A stretch of DNA of 64,000 bases from CADEDV01 sp964412375 (GTDB lineage Bacteria; Bacteroidota; Bacteroidia; Chitinophagales; Chitinophagaceae), in the NCBI GenBank assembly GCA_964412375.1, contig CAYPOD010000013.1, positions 12,657 through 76,656 of the forward strand, given 5' to 3'. Below are positions 33,797 to 42,983 of this stretch, one piece after another. The notes below the pieces were generated by a model. The model was not told where the DNA came from. It saw nothing but the letters and a program-made list of their open reading frames with translations, and searched no databases. Numbering within the stretch: the first letter of the stretch is position 1; every line of letters starts with the position of its first letter. The position numbers were made by a program, and so were the translations under genes.

Positions 33797-35320
33797 ATGA
33801 AAACAATGTTATATAAATTTTCCTTTGTGCTGGGTTTATTCAGCCTGCTGCTGACCTCCTGCACCAAAGATTTTGAAGAGATCAATACCGATCCCAACAC
33901 CACACCCAATGCCCTGCCGCAACAGTTGCTGGCACCTGCACTGGTGAGTACATTATCGTATAATATGATCCGAAACCGCAACTTCAACAATGAACTGATG
34001 CAGGTAACAGTTGACCTGGGCGATGGTGAAGGAAAAGTATTTCGTTATGACTATCGTGCCAATTGGGCCGATTATTTGTACAATGGTCTCTATTCTGAGC
34101 TAAGCAATTTTAAAGACATCTACAAAATTGCCAGCGAACCGATAACTTTTAATAAATCCTATATGGGCATTTCGCTGATCTGCCAGTCATGGATCTATTC
34201 GATCTTAACGGATACTTATGGTGATATTCCTTACTTTCAGTCAAACCTGGCAAGAGATAGTGGCATTTATGAGCCCCGTTTTGATAAACAGAGAGATATT
34301 TATCTTGACATTTTCAAAAAACTGGATTCGGCCAATGTATTGTTAAGCGCCACCGGCACAGGTACCGGAATTGTTGCTTCTTCTGACCCGGTTTTCAAAG
34401 GCAATCTCTTACGCTGGCGCAAATTTGGGAATTCACTATATCTCCGGTTATTGCTGCGCATTTCTGGTAAAGCCGAAGCAACCGCTGCATGTGCTGCCAA
34501 AATCAAAGACATTGTGGAAGACAATGCAGCCAACTATCCCATCATTGCCAATAATGATGAATCTGCAATACTAAGATGGACCGGAGTAGCCCCTTATATT
34601 TCACCCTATGTGAATGGTGTGAGAGAGCAGGATTTCCGCGGGCCGGGCATTGCCAGTTTCTTTATTGACAACCTGGTGATCTGGAATGATCCCCGCATTG
34701 ATATCAGTTTGGGCACCAATGGCATCAACCGCTGGGCTATTGCTCCCTACCAGGGAGCGTTTGCCGGTGTGCCGAGCGGCTATTCACCCGGGGCTGATCC
34801 TATTAGAAAATCTTATTTCTATTCCATCACTTCTTCTTCCAGCCTGCAGTCAGAATCACTTGCAGGTATGATGATGAATTATGCAGAAGTAAAATTCATT
34901 TTGGCCGAAGCGGCCTTAAGGGGATGGATCAGCAGTTTACCGGAAACACATTATAATGATGGTGTATTGAACAGTATCACACTCTGGTTACCCAATTGGT
35001 CAGTTCCGATTGCCAGCTATATGGCTGCGGCCGATATTCAATGGGACAATGCCGGCAGTTTTGAAGACAAGATGGAGCAAATTCATTTGCAGAAATATTA
35101 TGCACTGTTCCTCGCCGATCACCAGCAATGGTTTGAATACCGCCGCACGGGGCATCCCATATTACCCACAGGACCCGGCTTACGCAACAATGGTGTGATG
35201 CCGGCACGGATGACCTATCCTGTATATGTGCAATCCACTAATCCTACCAACTACCAGGCCGCTGTGGCAGAACAGGGCCCAGATGTAATCTCCACCCAGG
35301 TGTGGTGGCAAAAACCTTAA
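33797..35320 (+). CDS. SusD/RagB-family surface lipoprotein
   Basis: A 507-residue lipoprotein of the SusD-like_2 type. Lipobox LLTSC near residue 21 followed by TKDFEEINTDPNTTP, the classic start of these proteins. The helical TPR-like repeats and the C-terminal QWFEYRRTGHP block are present. It forms the lid of the SusC barrel and binds the ligand at the cell surface. It starts 12 bases after susC. Confidence 0.95.
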   Translation: MKTMLYKFSFVLGLFSLLLTSCTKDFEEINTDPNTTPNALPQQLLAPALVSTLSYNMIRNRNFNNELMQVTVDLGDGEGKVFRYDYRANWADYLYNGLYSELSNFKDIYKIASEPITFNKSYMGISLICQSWIYSILTDTYGDIPYFQSNLARDSGIYEPRFDKQRDIYLDIFKKLDSANVLLSATGTGTGIVASSDPVFKGNLLRWRKFGNSLYLRLLLRISGKAEATAACAAKIKDIVEDNAANYPIIANNDESAILRWTGVAPYISPYVNGVREQDFRGPGIASFFIDNLVIWNDPRIDISLGTNGINRWAIAPYQGAFAGVPSGYSPGADPIRKSYFYSITSSSSLQSESLAGMMMNYAEVKFILAEAALRGWISSLPETHYNDGVLNSITLWLPNWSVPIASYMAAADIQWDNAGSFEDKMEQIHLQKYYALFLADHQQWFEYRRTGHPILPTGPGLRNNGVMPARMTYPVYVQSTNPTNYQAAVAEQGPDVISTQVWWQKP

Positions 35321-35357
35321 TGAAAAAAGTTTTAACCACCCATTTAAAAACACAGCA

Positions 35358-36857
35358 ATGAAAAAAATAAGCATATACGTTTTTCTCGCCACTGCACTGA
35401 TCAGTTTGCTGGGCTGCAAAAAAGATAATTATCCCGGCGGTGTGGTGAGTCCTTACATTTCCATTTTTGATGTAAGAGATGTATACAAAGACACCGATGT
35501 GACGCTCAACAAAGAAAATTTATTTGGTTCAGAACAAATCACCGGTATCGTCACCTCCGATCATTCAGGAGGCAACCTGCCCGCAGGTTTACTGACAATC
35601 CAGGACAGGCGGCGACTTTCGCAAACAAGAGGCATAGCCATTGCACTGGGCGCCGATGCTGCCAGCTATGTTCCCGGTGATTCGTTGATCATCAATGTAG
35701 CGGGGGCTGTTTTGAAAAAAGAAAATGGAATATTACAGATCACCGGTGTTGAGAACAGCAAGATCACCAAAGTTTCTTCCGGCAATCCAGTCACACCGCT
35801 GGTTGTAAAAGCCAATGCCGTTATCGACAACCCCGGTGCATTTGAAAGTACATTGATCACAATCACAAGAGTGGGTTTTGATGCATCTTATCCTCCCGGC
35901 ACCACCTATGCAGGCGATAAAACCATTAATGATGGCTTTGGCAATATGACTTTACACACCGAAGCAAATGCTTCATGGGCAAACAATGTAATTCCGTTTC
36001 TGTCGAATTTCACCGGTATTGTATTCAGCAGTGAAAACAACCCGCCGCAATTGTGGCCCCGGACTACAGCAGATATTACTATCCTTGCGGCTACCGCACC
36101 CAAAATTGCTCCTATTGTCATCACCGGCTATCTGATAGATCCCCCCGGCACAGATGCCAATTATGAATACATTCAACTCATGGCAACCAAAGACATAGAC
36201 TTTGCTACAAATAATTTTTCCTTAGTTACAACGAATAATGCCGGCGCATCCACCCCTGTAGGTTTTCCTGCGAGCGGTTGGGCTACCGGCGATCTCAGAA
36301 CATATAAAATCAATATAACCACGGGATCGGTGACTAGGGGTCAATATTTTTATGTTGGCGCCAATAAAAATATCTGGGGTGCCGGCTCAACCAATATCAG
36401 TTCATCTTTCTGGATCAGTAAAATGTATTCTAGTCAGCCAGGTGATGGCTTTGGCACAGCAACAGCCAATCTTCTTGCCAATAGTGGTAATGCCGCCGGC
36501 ATATCAGTATTTGATCTCACTAACGTTACCAACGACACTATCCCGGTAGATGTAATTTTCTTTGGCGGTGGCGGGAATCTTTACACAGCCGGCCCGCCGG
36601 AAAGAGGTTACAAAATTTGTAACACTGATTACTATGACATCACTAATCCGTCAACCCTTCAAATACAACCCTATTTTAACCAGGGCTCTAACACAGGCAA
36701 GCTGGCTTTTCCTGCTGCCACGCAATTTACCCGGCTCGGCGGCACTTATAATACTACTACCGGAAGATGGACAACTGCCCGAACCCTAACTGGCGTAGCT
36801 TTAACAGCAACTTCTACCGTTGCACAAATTGAAGGCGCCACCACACTTGAACAATAA
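35358..36857 (+). CDS. DUF5689 surface lipoprotein
   Basis: A 499-residue lipoprotein with lipobox SLLGC near residue 20. Residues about 30-220 form the DUF5689 domain, an OB-like beta-barrel (ISIFDVRDVYKD, ITGIVTSDHSGGNLPAG). The C-terminal half (PIVITGYLIDPPGTDANYEY onwards) looks like a lamin-tail beta-sandwich. DUF5689 proteins typically accompany SusCD pairs and phosphoesterases or nucleases, probably as accessory surface binding proteins. It is followed after four bases by the phosphoesterase gene. Confidence 0.85.
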   Translation: MKKISIYVFLATALISLLGCKKDNYPGGVVSPYISIFDVRDVYKDTDVTLNKENLFGSEQITGIVTSDHSGGNLPAGLLTIQDRRRLSQTRGIAIALGADAASYVPGDSLIINVAGAVLKKENGILQITGVENSKITKVSSGNPVTPLVVKANAVIDNPGAFESTLITITRVGFDASYPPGTTYAGDKTINDGFGNMTLHTEANASWANNVIPFLSNFTGIVFSSENNPPQLWPRTTADITILAATAPKIAPIVITGYLIDPPGTDANYEYIQLMATKDIDFATNNFSLVTTNNAGASTPVGFPASGWATGDLRTYKINITTGSVTRGQYFYVGANKNIWGAGSTNISSSFWISKMYSSQPGDGFGTATANLLANSGNAAGISVFDLTNVTNDTIPVDVIFFGGGGNLYTAGPPERGYKICNTDYYDITNPSTLQIQPYFNQGSNTGKLAFPAATQFTRLGGTYNTTTGRWTTARTLTGVALTATSTVAQIEGATTLEQ

Positions 36858-36861
36858 CAAT

Positions 36862-38286
36862 ATGCAAAGAAGAAAATTCATTCAATATACAGCATGGCTT
36901 ACCGGTGGCATTATGATCGCCGGTTCCTTGCCGGCTGCCGCAGGAACAGGCAAAGGAAAAAAGATTAGAGGAAAAGTGACGGCAAAAGGTATTGGCATCG
37001 GCGGTGTTGTTATCAGTGATGGTTATACAGTTGTAGCAACAGACGAGAAGGGTAAATATGAGTTTGAACCGCACCGCGATGCCGTTACGGTTTTTATCTC
37101 CACTCCTTCAGGTTACGAGTTTATCCAGCAAAAAGGAGTCGCCCGTCATTATCGCCTGCTGAAAGATATAAACCCGAAGAAAGCTGTAAACTTTGAGCTG
37201 ACAGCGCTAACAAAAGATGATAACGAACACAGTTTTGTTATCTGGGCCGATCCGCAAGTGAAGAATGCGAAAGATGTTGAAAAAATGATGAAGGAATCCG
37301 TACCCGATGTGCAAAAGTGGGTAAAAGCTGCAGGCGCCGGGGCTTTATTGCATGGCATCACTGTCGGCGATATTGTCTGGGATGAACTGCAGCTCTTTGC
37401 CGACTATGACAAAGCCGTAGAGCAAATGGGCATTCCGTTCTTCCAATGCCTCGGTAATCATGATATGGATTACAATAAAGGCGGTGATGAACGTTCGGAT
37501 GATACCTTCCAGCAAACCTATGGCCCAACCTATTATTCATTCAACCGTGGCCAGGTGCATTATGTGGTAATGGATGATGTCCGATATCTCGGAAAAGAAA
37601 GAGAATATGATGGTCATATTTCACAGGAACAACTGAACTGGCTGAAAAAAGATCTCTCTTTCGTCAGCAAAGACAAACTGCTGGTGCTCTGTGTGCATAT
37701 CCCGGTTCACAATGGCATCAAAAACAACAAAGACCTGTATGCCGTGCTGGAAGACCGTAAGGTGCATATCATGTCAGGTCATACGCATTATCACCGCAAT
37801 GTGATCAATGGAAATATATTTGAACATAACCACGGCACGGTTTGCGGCGCCTGGTGGACAGGTGCTATCTGCGGTGACGGAACACCCTGCGGCTACGGCG
37901 TGTACAATGTGAAAGGAAATGAATTGAGCTGGCATTACCAGTCAACCGGTGAAGACCCCCGGTACCAGATGAAACTGTTCCCGAAAGAAGTGGTGAATGA
38001 TCAAAGGGAAGTGCTGGTAAATATCTGGAATCATGATCCCGCCTGGAAAACAGAATACATAGTGGATGGAATGAGTAAAGGTTCGCTGGAACAGTTTGAA
38101 GGTTTTGACCCGATGGCCTATGAAACATTATTAGGGCCAGATAAACCCAAACAAAGAGGTTTTGCCGAACCCCGGAAAACAGAACATCTTTTCAAAGCCA
38201 TTATACCTTCGTCTGCAAAAGAAATAAAAGTGCTGGCCACTGATCGCTTTGGAAAAATATTCAGTTCAACACTTAAGCTATCATGA
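36862..38286 (+). CDS. Calcineurin-type metallophosphoesterase, exported
   Basis: A 474-residue phosphoesterase. The start carries RRKFIQ and a hydrophobic stretch (ITGGIMIAGSLPAAAG-like), suggesting Tat or Sec export. Residues about 33-110 are an N-terminal beta domain (MetallophosN type). The catalytic domain shows WADPQ, GDIVWDE, LGNHDMDYN, CVHIPVHN and SGHTHYHRN, the two-metal site. A MetallophosC domain ends the protein. It would hydrolyse phosphomono- or diesters in the periplasm or at the surface. ATG 36862 was chosen since it opens the RR signal. Its stop overlaps the SGNH gene start by four bases. Confidence 0.92.
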   Translation: MQRRKFIQYTAWLTGGIMIAGSLPAAAGTGKGKKIRGKVTAKGIGIGGVVISDGYTVVATDEKGKYEFEPHRDAVTVFISTPSGYEFIQQKGVARHYRLLKDINPKKAVNFELTALTKDDNEHSFVIWADPQVKNAKDVEKMMKESVPDVQKWVKAAGAGALLHGITVGDIVWDELQLFADYDKAVEQMGIPFFQCLGNHDMDYNKGGDERSDDTFQQTYGPTYYSFNRGQVHYVVMDDVRYLGKEREYDGHISQEQLNWLKKDLSFVSKDKLLVLCVHIPVHNGIKNNKDLYAVLEDRKVHIMSGHTHYHRNVINGNIFEHNHGTVCGAWWTGAICGDGTPCGYGVYNVKGNELSWHYQSTGEDPRYQMKLFPKEVVNDQREVLVNIWNHDPAWKTEYIVDGMSKGSLEQFEGFDPMAYETLLGPDKPKQRGFAEPRKTEHLFKAIIPSSAKEIKVLATDRFGKIFSSTLKLS

Positions 38287-38957
38287 AGAAAAAGTTTTTG
38301 GTCGTTTCCTGTTTGCTTGTTTCAGTAACATTGCCTGCACAATCGGAAAAGTGGGACAGCACTTACCGGCCGGCCAACTATGCCCGGCAGGTAGATAATT
38401 TCCGCAGTTACCCGAATGCACCGACCGATATCATAATGCTTGGCAATAGCATCACCGATTATGCCCACTGGAATGAACTGCTGGAGATAAATGAAGTCAA
38501 AAACCGCGGTATTTCCGGTGATATCAGTTTTGGCGTGCTGGAAAGATTAAAAGAAGTGACGGAAGGCAAACCGGCCAAAGTGTTTATTCTTATCGGCATC
38601 AATGATATTGCCCGGAATATTCCCGACAGTGTAATACTGGATAATTACAGAAGAATCATTCGTCGTATTAAAAAAGAATCACCCGGGACAAAGATCTATT
38701 TCAACACCCTGCTGCCGGTAAATAATACCTTCACCGCAAGAAATCATTTTAATAAGGATGAGCATATTCTTTTCGTCAATGAAGAACTCAAAAAGATGGA
38801 AAGGTCTGAAAATATCACCGTGATTGATATTCATTCCCAGTTTCTTGATGCAGACAATCGTTTAGACAGGCAATACACCTATGATGGCCTTCACCTGAAT
38901 GCTGCAGGTTACCAGCGCTGGGCAACAATTCTTAAAGTTTATATCACAGAACAATGA
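38283..38957 (+). CDS. SGNH/GDSL-family esterase, secreted
   Basis: A 224-residue SGNH hydrolase with signal peptide (MKKKFLVVSCLLVSVTLPAQ). All four blocks are visible: LGNSIT with nucleophile Ser56, RGISGD, LIGINDIA and YDGLHLN with Asp201 and His204. Such enzymes de-esterify acylated glycans, lysophospholipids or similar. Coupled by ATGA overlaps to the phosphoesterase before it and the GDPD after it. In this context it could remove acyl groups from a phospholipid-derived substrate. Confidence 0.92.
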   Translation: MKKKFLVVSCLLVSVTLPAQSEKWDSTYRPANYARQVDNFRSYPNAPTDIIMLGNSITDYAHWNELLEINEVKNRGISGDISFGVLERLKEVTEGKPAKVFILIGINDIARNIPDSVILDNYRRIIRRIKKESPGTKIYFNTLLPVNNTFTARNHFNKDEHILFVNEELKKMERSENITVIDIHSQFLDADNRLDRQYTYDGLHLNAAGYQRWATILKVYITEQ

Positions 38958-39877
38958 ACAGAAAATTAGTACCCGTAATTGCGATAATGACATGGGTAGC
39001 AGCATGCAAATCACCACAGGTGAGCCAGCATGCTGACACAAAAAAAGGATTGGTGCTGCCTGCTTTCAATAAAGAAGGCCACCGGGGTATCCGTGGCCTC
39101 ATGCCGGAAAATACCATTCCGTCAATGTATACGGCAATTGACTATGAAGTCAACACCGTAGAAGTGGACATTGTGCTGTCAAAAGATAAACAGGTGGTTG
39201 TTTCGCATGATATTTATTTTCATCCCGACTTCAGTCTCACTCCAGAAGGAAAGGAAATGACAAAGAGTGATGCGGAGAGCCGTTTGCTGTACAACATGAA
39301 TTATGACAGCATCCGCAAATATGATGTGGGCATGAAACCGCATCCCGGTTTTCCACAGCAACAAAAAATCCGGGCTTATAAACCCTTGCTGGCCGAACTG
39401 ATTGACTCCACTGACGTCTATGCAAAAAAGAAAGGAAAAAATGTGATCTATAATATAGAATTGAAAGCGAATGCCAACTGGGAACCTGCCAAACAACCCG
39501 CGGTGGAAGAACTGGTGGACCGGACCATGCTCATCGTCAAAGAAAAAAATTTAGAATCCCGCTGCTACCTGCAGTCGTTTGACTTCAGGGCCATGCAGCT
39601 TATTCATAAAAAATACCCACACATGACCACGGCCATCCTGATCGGCGGCGGGGAAAAAAGAACCCTGGATCAGCAAATAGCCGACCTCGGTTATATTCCG
39701 GAAATGTATAGTCCCAGTTATACCCTGGTGACAAAAGAACTGGTGGATGCCTGTCATGCAAAAGGAATGAAGATCATTCCGTGGACGGTGAATACATTAG
39801 AAGAAATGAAAAAACTGAAAGCACTGGGAGTGGATGGTATTATTACGGATTATGCCAATTATTTTTCACAGTTATGA
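38954..39877 (+). CDS. Glycerophosphodiester phosphodiesterase, lipoprotein
   Basis: A 307-residue GDPD-family enzyme that splits glycerophosphodiesters into glycerol-3-phosphate and an alcohol. The active-site residues are in order: His43-Arg44 (GHRGIRGLMPENT), Glu70 and Asp72 (EVDIVLS), His85-Asp86 (VVSHD), then IELKAN and the C-terminal VDGIITDYAN. Lipobox VAAC (Cys18) points to membrane anchoring outside the cytoplasm. Its product is the substrate of glpD and the expected inducer of glpR, which ties the locus together. Confidence 0.95.
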   Translation: MNRKLVPVIAIMTWVAACKSPQVSQHADTKKGLVLPAFNKEGHRGIRGLMPENTIPSMYTAIDYEVNTVEVDIVLSKDKQVVVSHDIYFHPDFSLTPEGKEMTKSDAESRLLYNMNYDSIRKYDVGMKPHPGFPQQQKIRAYKPLLAELIDSTDVYAKKKGKNVIYNIELKANANWEPAKQPAVEELVDRTMLIVKEKNLESRCYLQSFDFRAMQLIHKKYPHMTTAILIGGGEKRTLDQQIADLGYIPEMYSPSYTLVTKELVDACHAKGMKIIPWTVNTLEEMKKLKALGVDGIITDYANYFSQL

Positions 39878-39897
39878 GTAATAGTTGGAAAGACGGA

Positions 39898-39966
39898 AAG
39901 TCCGTAAGTCAGAAAGATGATGAACTAAAGACAACAAATCTTCCTGTCTTCCTGACTTTCGGACTT
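39898..39966. repeat. Long inverted repeat between GDPD and glpK
   Basis: 20-base arms (39898-39917 and 39947-39966) match at 18 of 20 positions with a 29-base loop; each arm has AAGTCCG and AAGTCAG-type elements. A T-rich stretch follows. It could act as an attenuator, mRNA stabiliser or processing site between the two halves of the glp locus, or be a dispersed repeat. Confidence 0.65.
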
Positions 39967-40005
39967 ATCTGTTATATTTATTTTTAAACTGCATAAACGA
40001 TCGCT

Positions 40006-41496
40006 ATGGCCGGTTACATTTTATCCCTCGACCAGGGAACAACGAGTTCAAGAGCAATCATTTTTGACAAGAAAGGGAGTATTGTTGCTACGGCACAAAA
40101 AGAATTCACACAGATCTTCCCAAAACCCGGTTGGGTGGAGCATGATGCCAACGAGATCTGGAGCACCCAATTGGGTGTGGCAACCGAAGCCGTGTTAAAA
40201 GCAGGGCTAACCATCCATGATATTGCTGCTATCGGCATCACCAATCAACGGGAAACGACGGTTGTGTGGGACAGGGACACTTCCCTTCCTATTTGCAATG
40301 CCATCGTGTGGCAGGACAGGAGAACTGCTGAGTATTGTGATAAATTAAAGAAAGAAGGTTGGGCAGAAAAGATACAGGCCAAAACGGGACTGGTGACAGA
40401 TGCTTATTTCTCCGGCACCAAAGTGAAATGGATACTCGACAATGTGGAAGGTGCAAGAGACAAAGCCCAGCGGGGAGAATTGTGTTTTGGTACCGTAGAC
40501 AGCTGGTTGCTCTGGAAACTCACCAATGGAAAAGTGCATGCCACCGATGTTTCCAATGCTTCAAGAACATTGCTGTATAATATTCATGAACTGCAATGGG
40601 ATGAAGAGCTGTTATCCTTGTTTGGCATTCCTGAGAATATGCTCCCCGAAGTAAGATCAAGCAGTGAAGTGTATGGACACACTCAAACCATTTTATCGGC
40701 TAAAGAAGTTCCGGTCAGCGGCATTGCCGGTGATCAGCAGTCGGCATTGTTTGGACAAATGTGTACACAACCCGGCATGGTAAAGAACACGTACGGTACC
40801 GGCTGCTTCATGCTGATGAACACCGGAACAAAACCGGTAGCTTCAAAAAATAATTTACTCACCACTATAGCCTGGAAAGTGAATGGCGAAGTGCAGTATG
40901 CTCTCGAAGGAAGTGTGTTCATCGGCGGCGCTGTGGTGCAATGGCTGCGGGATGGTTTAAAGATCATCCAGAAATCAGGAGATGTGGAAGCATTGGCTTC
41001 AAAAGTGGAAGACAATGGCGGTGTTTATCTCGTTCCTGCTTTCACAGGTCTCGGCGCTCCGTACTGGAATCAACATGCAAGAGGAACGATCGTAGGTATC
41101 ACAAGAGGAAGCAGTGATGCACATATTGCCCGGGCAGCCGTAGAAAGTATCGCTTTTCAATCCATGGACCTGATGCAGGCCATGCAGGCCGATGCGGGTT
41201 TACCCATCCAAGAAGTGAGAGTGGATGGTGGGGCCACAGTAAACAACCAACTGATGCAGTTCCAGGCGGATATTATCAATGCCAGTGTGGTGCGGCCACA
41301 GGTGACAGAAACGACTGCACTCGGCGCTGCTTATCTTGCAGGATTGGCAGTAGGATTCTGGAAAAATATTGATGAATTGCAGCAATACTGGCAGAAGGAT
41401 AAGGTCTTCTCCCCTGCTATGAGCGATGATAAAAGAAATGAATTGCAGAAGAACTGGAAGAAAGCCGTGAAAGCGGCGCAGGCATGGGCGGAATGA
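40006..41496 (+). CDS. glpK: Glycerol kinase
   Basis: A 496-residue FGGY-family kinase that phosphorylates glycerol to glycerol-3-phosphate. Key blocks: DQGTTSSRAIIFD at the N-terminus, ITNQRETTVVWDR, GTVDSWLLWKLT, YGTGCFMLMNTG and the C-terminal DGGATVNNQLMQFQAD. Full length. It supplies the glpD substrate from glycerol brought in by GlpF. The start ATG is directly preceded by AACGATCGCT, a 10-mer also found near the SusC gene. Confidence 0.97.
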   Translation: MAGYILSLDQGTTSSRAIIFDKKGSIVATAQKEFTQIFPKPGWVEHDANEIWSTQLGVATEAVLKAGLTIHDIAAIGITNQRETTVVWDRDTSLPICNAIVWQDRRTAEYCDKLKKEGWAEKIQAKTGLVTDAYFSGTKVKWILDNVEGARDKAQRGELCFGTVDSWLLWKLTNGKVHATDVSNASRTLLYNIHELQWDEELLSLFGIPENMLPEVRSSSEVYGHTQTILSAKEVPVSGIAGDQQSALFGQMCTQPGMVKNTYGTGCFMLMNTGTKPVASKNNLLTTIAWKVNGEVQYALEGSVFIGGAVVQWLRDGLKIIQKSGDVEALASKVEDNGGVYLVPAFTGLGAPYWNQHARGTIVGITRGSSDAHIARAAVESIAFQSMDLMQAMQADAGLPIQEVRVDGGATVNNQLMQFQADIINASVVRPQVTETTALGAAYLAGLAVGFWKNIDELQQYWQKDKVFSPAMSDDKRNELQKNWKKAVKAAQAWAE

Positions 41497-41497
41497 G

Positions 41498-41536
41498 GTT
41501 CAAAAGATTTCAGACGTTTAAGAAGTTTAAAAGGTT
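41498..41536 (+). repeat. GTTTAA-type tandem array after glpK
   Basis: Imperfect units GTTCAAAA, GTTTAAGAA, GTTTAAAAG and GTT begin right after the glpK stop. The unit and orientation relative to transcription are as in the arrays at 2359-2391 and 49811-49845. Confidence 0.55.
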
Positions 41537-41570
41537 ATTATTGATCGCAAGGCCCCAAACCATGAAACCA

Positions 41571-41615
41571 TTGGAACCTTTGGAACCTCTTGAACATATT
41601 GAACTCTTTAAACCA
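41571..41615 (+). repeat. Degenerate 9 bp tandem array upstream of glpF
   Basis: Five 9-base units follow each other: TTGGAACCT, TTGGAACCT, CTTGAACAT, ATTGAACTC and TTTAAACCA. The array lies in the glpK-glpF gap, 36 bases before the glpF start. Confidence 0.55.
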
Positions 41616-41650
41616 ATAAACCATCAACTACAAACTATAAACTAACAATT

Positions 41651-42367
41651 ATGTCTCCATTTATCGGTGAATTTATAGGCACAGCACTGCTCATCATCAT
41701 GGGTGCAGGTGTGGTAGCCAATGTTGTACTCAATAAATCTAAAGGAAACGGCAGTGGCTGGATCGTCATCACTTTTGGCTGGGCGATAGCTGTTTTTGTG
41801 GGTGTGTATGCTTCAACCAGCCTTGGCGGAAGCGGTCATCTGAATCCTGCTGTAACGATTGCCCTGGCAATATTTGGCGATTTTGACACGGCCCTGCTTG
41901 GCATCTATCTCGCTGCACAATTTTCCGGCGCCTTCAGCGGGGCTGTTGTGGCATGGCTGGCTTATAAGCAACATTTTGATGAAACAGCGGACAAGGATTT
42001 AAAACTGGCTGTGTTCTGTACAGCACCTGCCATCCGTAACCCTGTTCATAATTTACTTACAGAGATCATCGGCACATTTGTACTGCTGTTTGGCGCATTG
42101 CTTGCCTCCAAACCGGCTACTACTCTTGGCGCACTGGATGCATTACCAGTCGGGTTGTTGGTATTAGGCATCGGTTTGTCATTAGGTGGACCTACAGGCT
42201 ATGCTATCAACCCTGCCAGGGACCTCGGACCCCGCATTGCCCATTTTATTTTACCCATTTCGGGCAAAAGAGACAGCGACTGGAATTATAGCTGGATACC
42301 TGTGGTGGGTCCGATCATCGGAGCGTTGATTGCGGCATTTGTGTTTAAGGCGATTTCTGTACCTTGA
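41651..42367 (+). CDS. glpF: Glycerol uptake facilitator (aquaglyceroporin)
   Basis: A 238-residue MIP-family channel with six membrane helices. Both pore loops are visible, LNPAVT and INPARDLGPR; the Asp after NPAR is the mark of glycerol-conducting members. It lets glycerol cross the inner membrane for GlpK to trap. Last core gene of the glycerol locus. Confidence 0.96.
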   Translation: MSPFIGEFIGTALLIIMGAGVVANVVLNKSKGNGSGWIVITFGWAIAVFVGVYASTSLGGSGHLNPAVTIALAIFGDFDTALLGIYLAAQFSGAFSGAVVAWLAYKQHFDETADKDLKLAVFCTAPAIRNPVHNLLTEIIGTFVLLFGALLASKPATTLGALDALPVGLLVLGIGLSLGGPTGYAINPARDLGPRIAHFILPISGKRDSDWNYSWIPVVGPIIGALIAAFVFKAISVP

Positions 42368-42386
42368 AAGTCATTAATTGGGTTAC

Positions 42387-42983
42387 ATGATCGAACGCAG
42401 GACAAAACAAGGAATCATCTTTTTTTTTCTCCTTGCTTTCATATTTATTACATCATGTATCAATAATAATAGGAAAAAACCAAAATCTGTTTCAATCAAC
42501 AAAACCGGAGAGCTTCATTTCCGCCGTTCTTATGCCAGTATTCAGTTCGACTCCACTACAAATATTGACAGTATTGAGAAAAGCAACCCCAGTTTGGGAA
42601 ATACTTCAGATTCACTTCTCGTAATGAAACTTTCGGCACTTGGATTACTAGATAGTAATCTTGGATTGATCAGATCCCGTTTTGCAAAAAATGTTCCCAA
42701 ACATTTTGAATTGGTAGTTGCCGACAAAAAGATCATTCTCGAAATAAAAAGACCTTTAGGCAGTAATGAGTATGGCTATTATGACCTTATTGCAACTAGT
42801 ATATATGGCAGGGATTCGATCCGTCTTGATGGCGATTATGAACCTTTAGGCTCTGATATAACTTACTTGTTGATAGATGTATTTCCTGGAGGGTTTAAGG
42901 AGATTGTGATTTTGAATGAGTACTATATAATGAACGGCGATAATTCCCATGTTTATATTTATGAGCTAAAAAACATTGAGTAA
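42387..42983 (+). CDS. Hypothetical lipoprotein after glpF
   Basis: A 198-residue lipoprotein with signal and lipobox FITSC near residue 23. The mature protein is mixed alpha/beta (SLLVMKLSALGLLDSNLGLI, then IIVLNEYYIMNGD-like end). No family recognised. ATG 42387 was chosen; a TTG three codons upstream is possible. It lies 19 bases after glpF and overlaps the next gene by one base, so it is probably in the same transcript. Codon and base use look slightly more AT-rich than its neighbours. Confidence 0.7.
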   Translation: MIERRTKQGIIFFFLLAFIFITSCINNNRKKPKSVSINKTGELHFRRSYASIQFDSTTNIDSIEKSNPSLGNTSDSLLVMKLSALGLLDSNLGLIRSRFAKNVPKHFELVVADKKIILEIKRPLGSNEYGYYDLIATSIYGRDSIRLDGDYEPLGSDITYLLIDVFPGGFKEIVILNEYYIMNGDNSHVYIYELKNIE

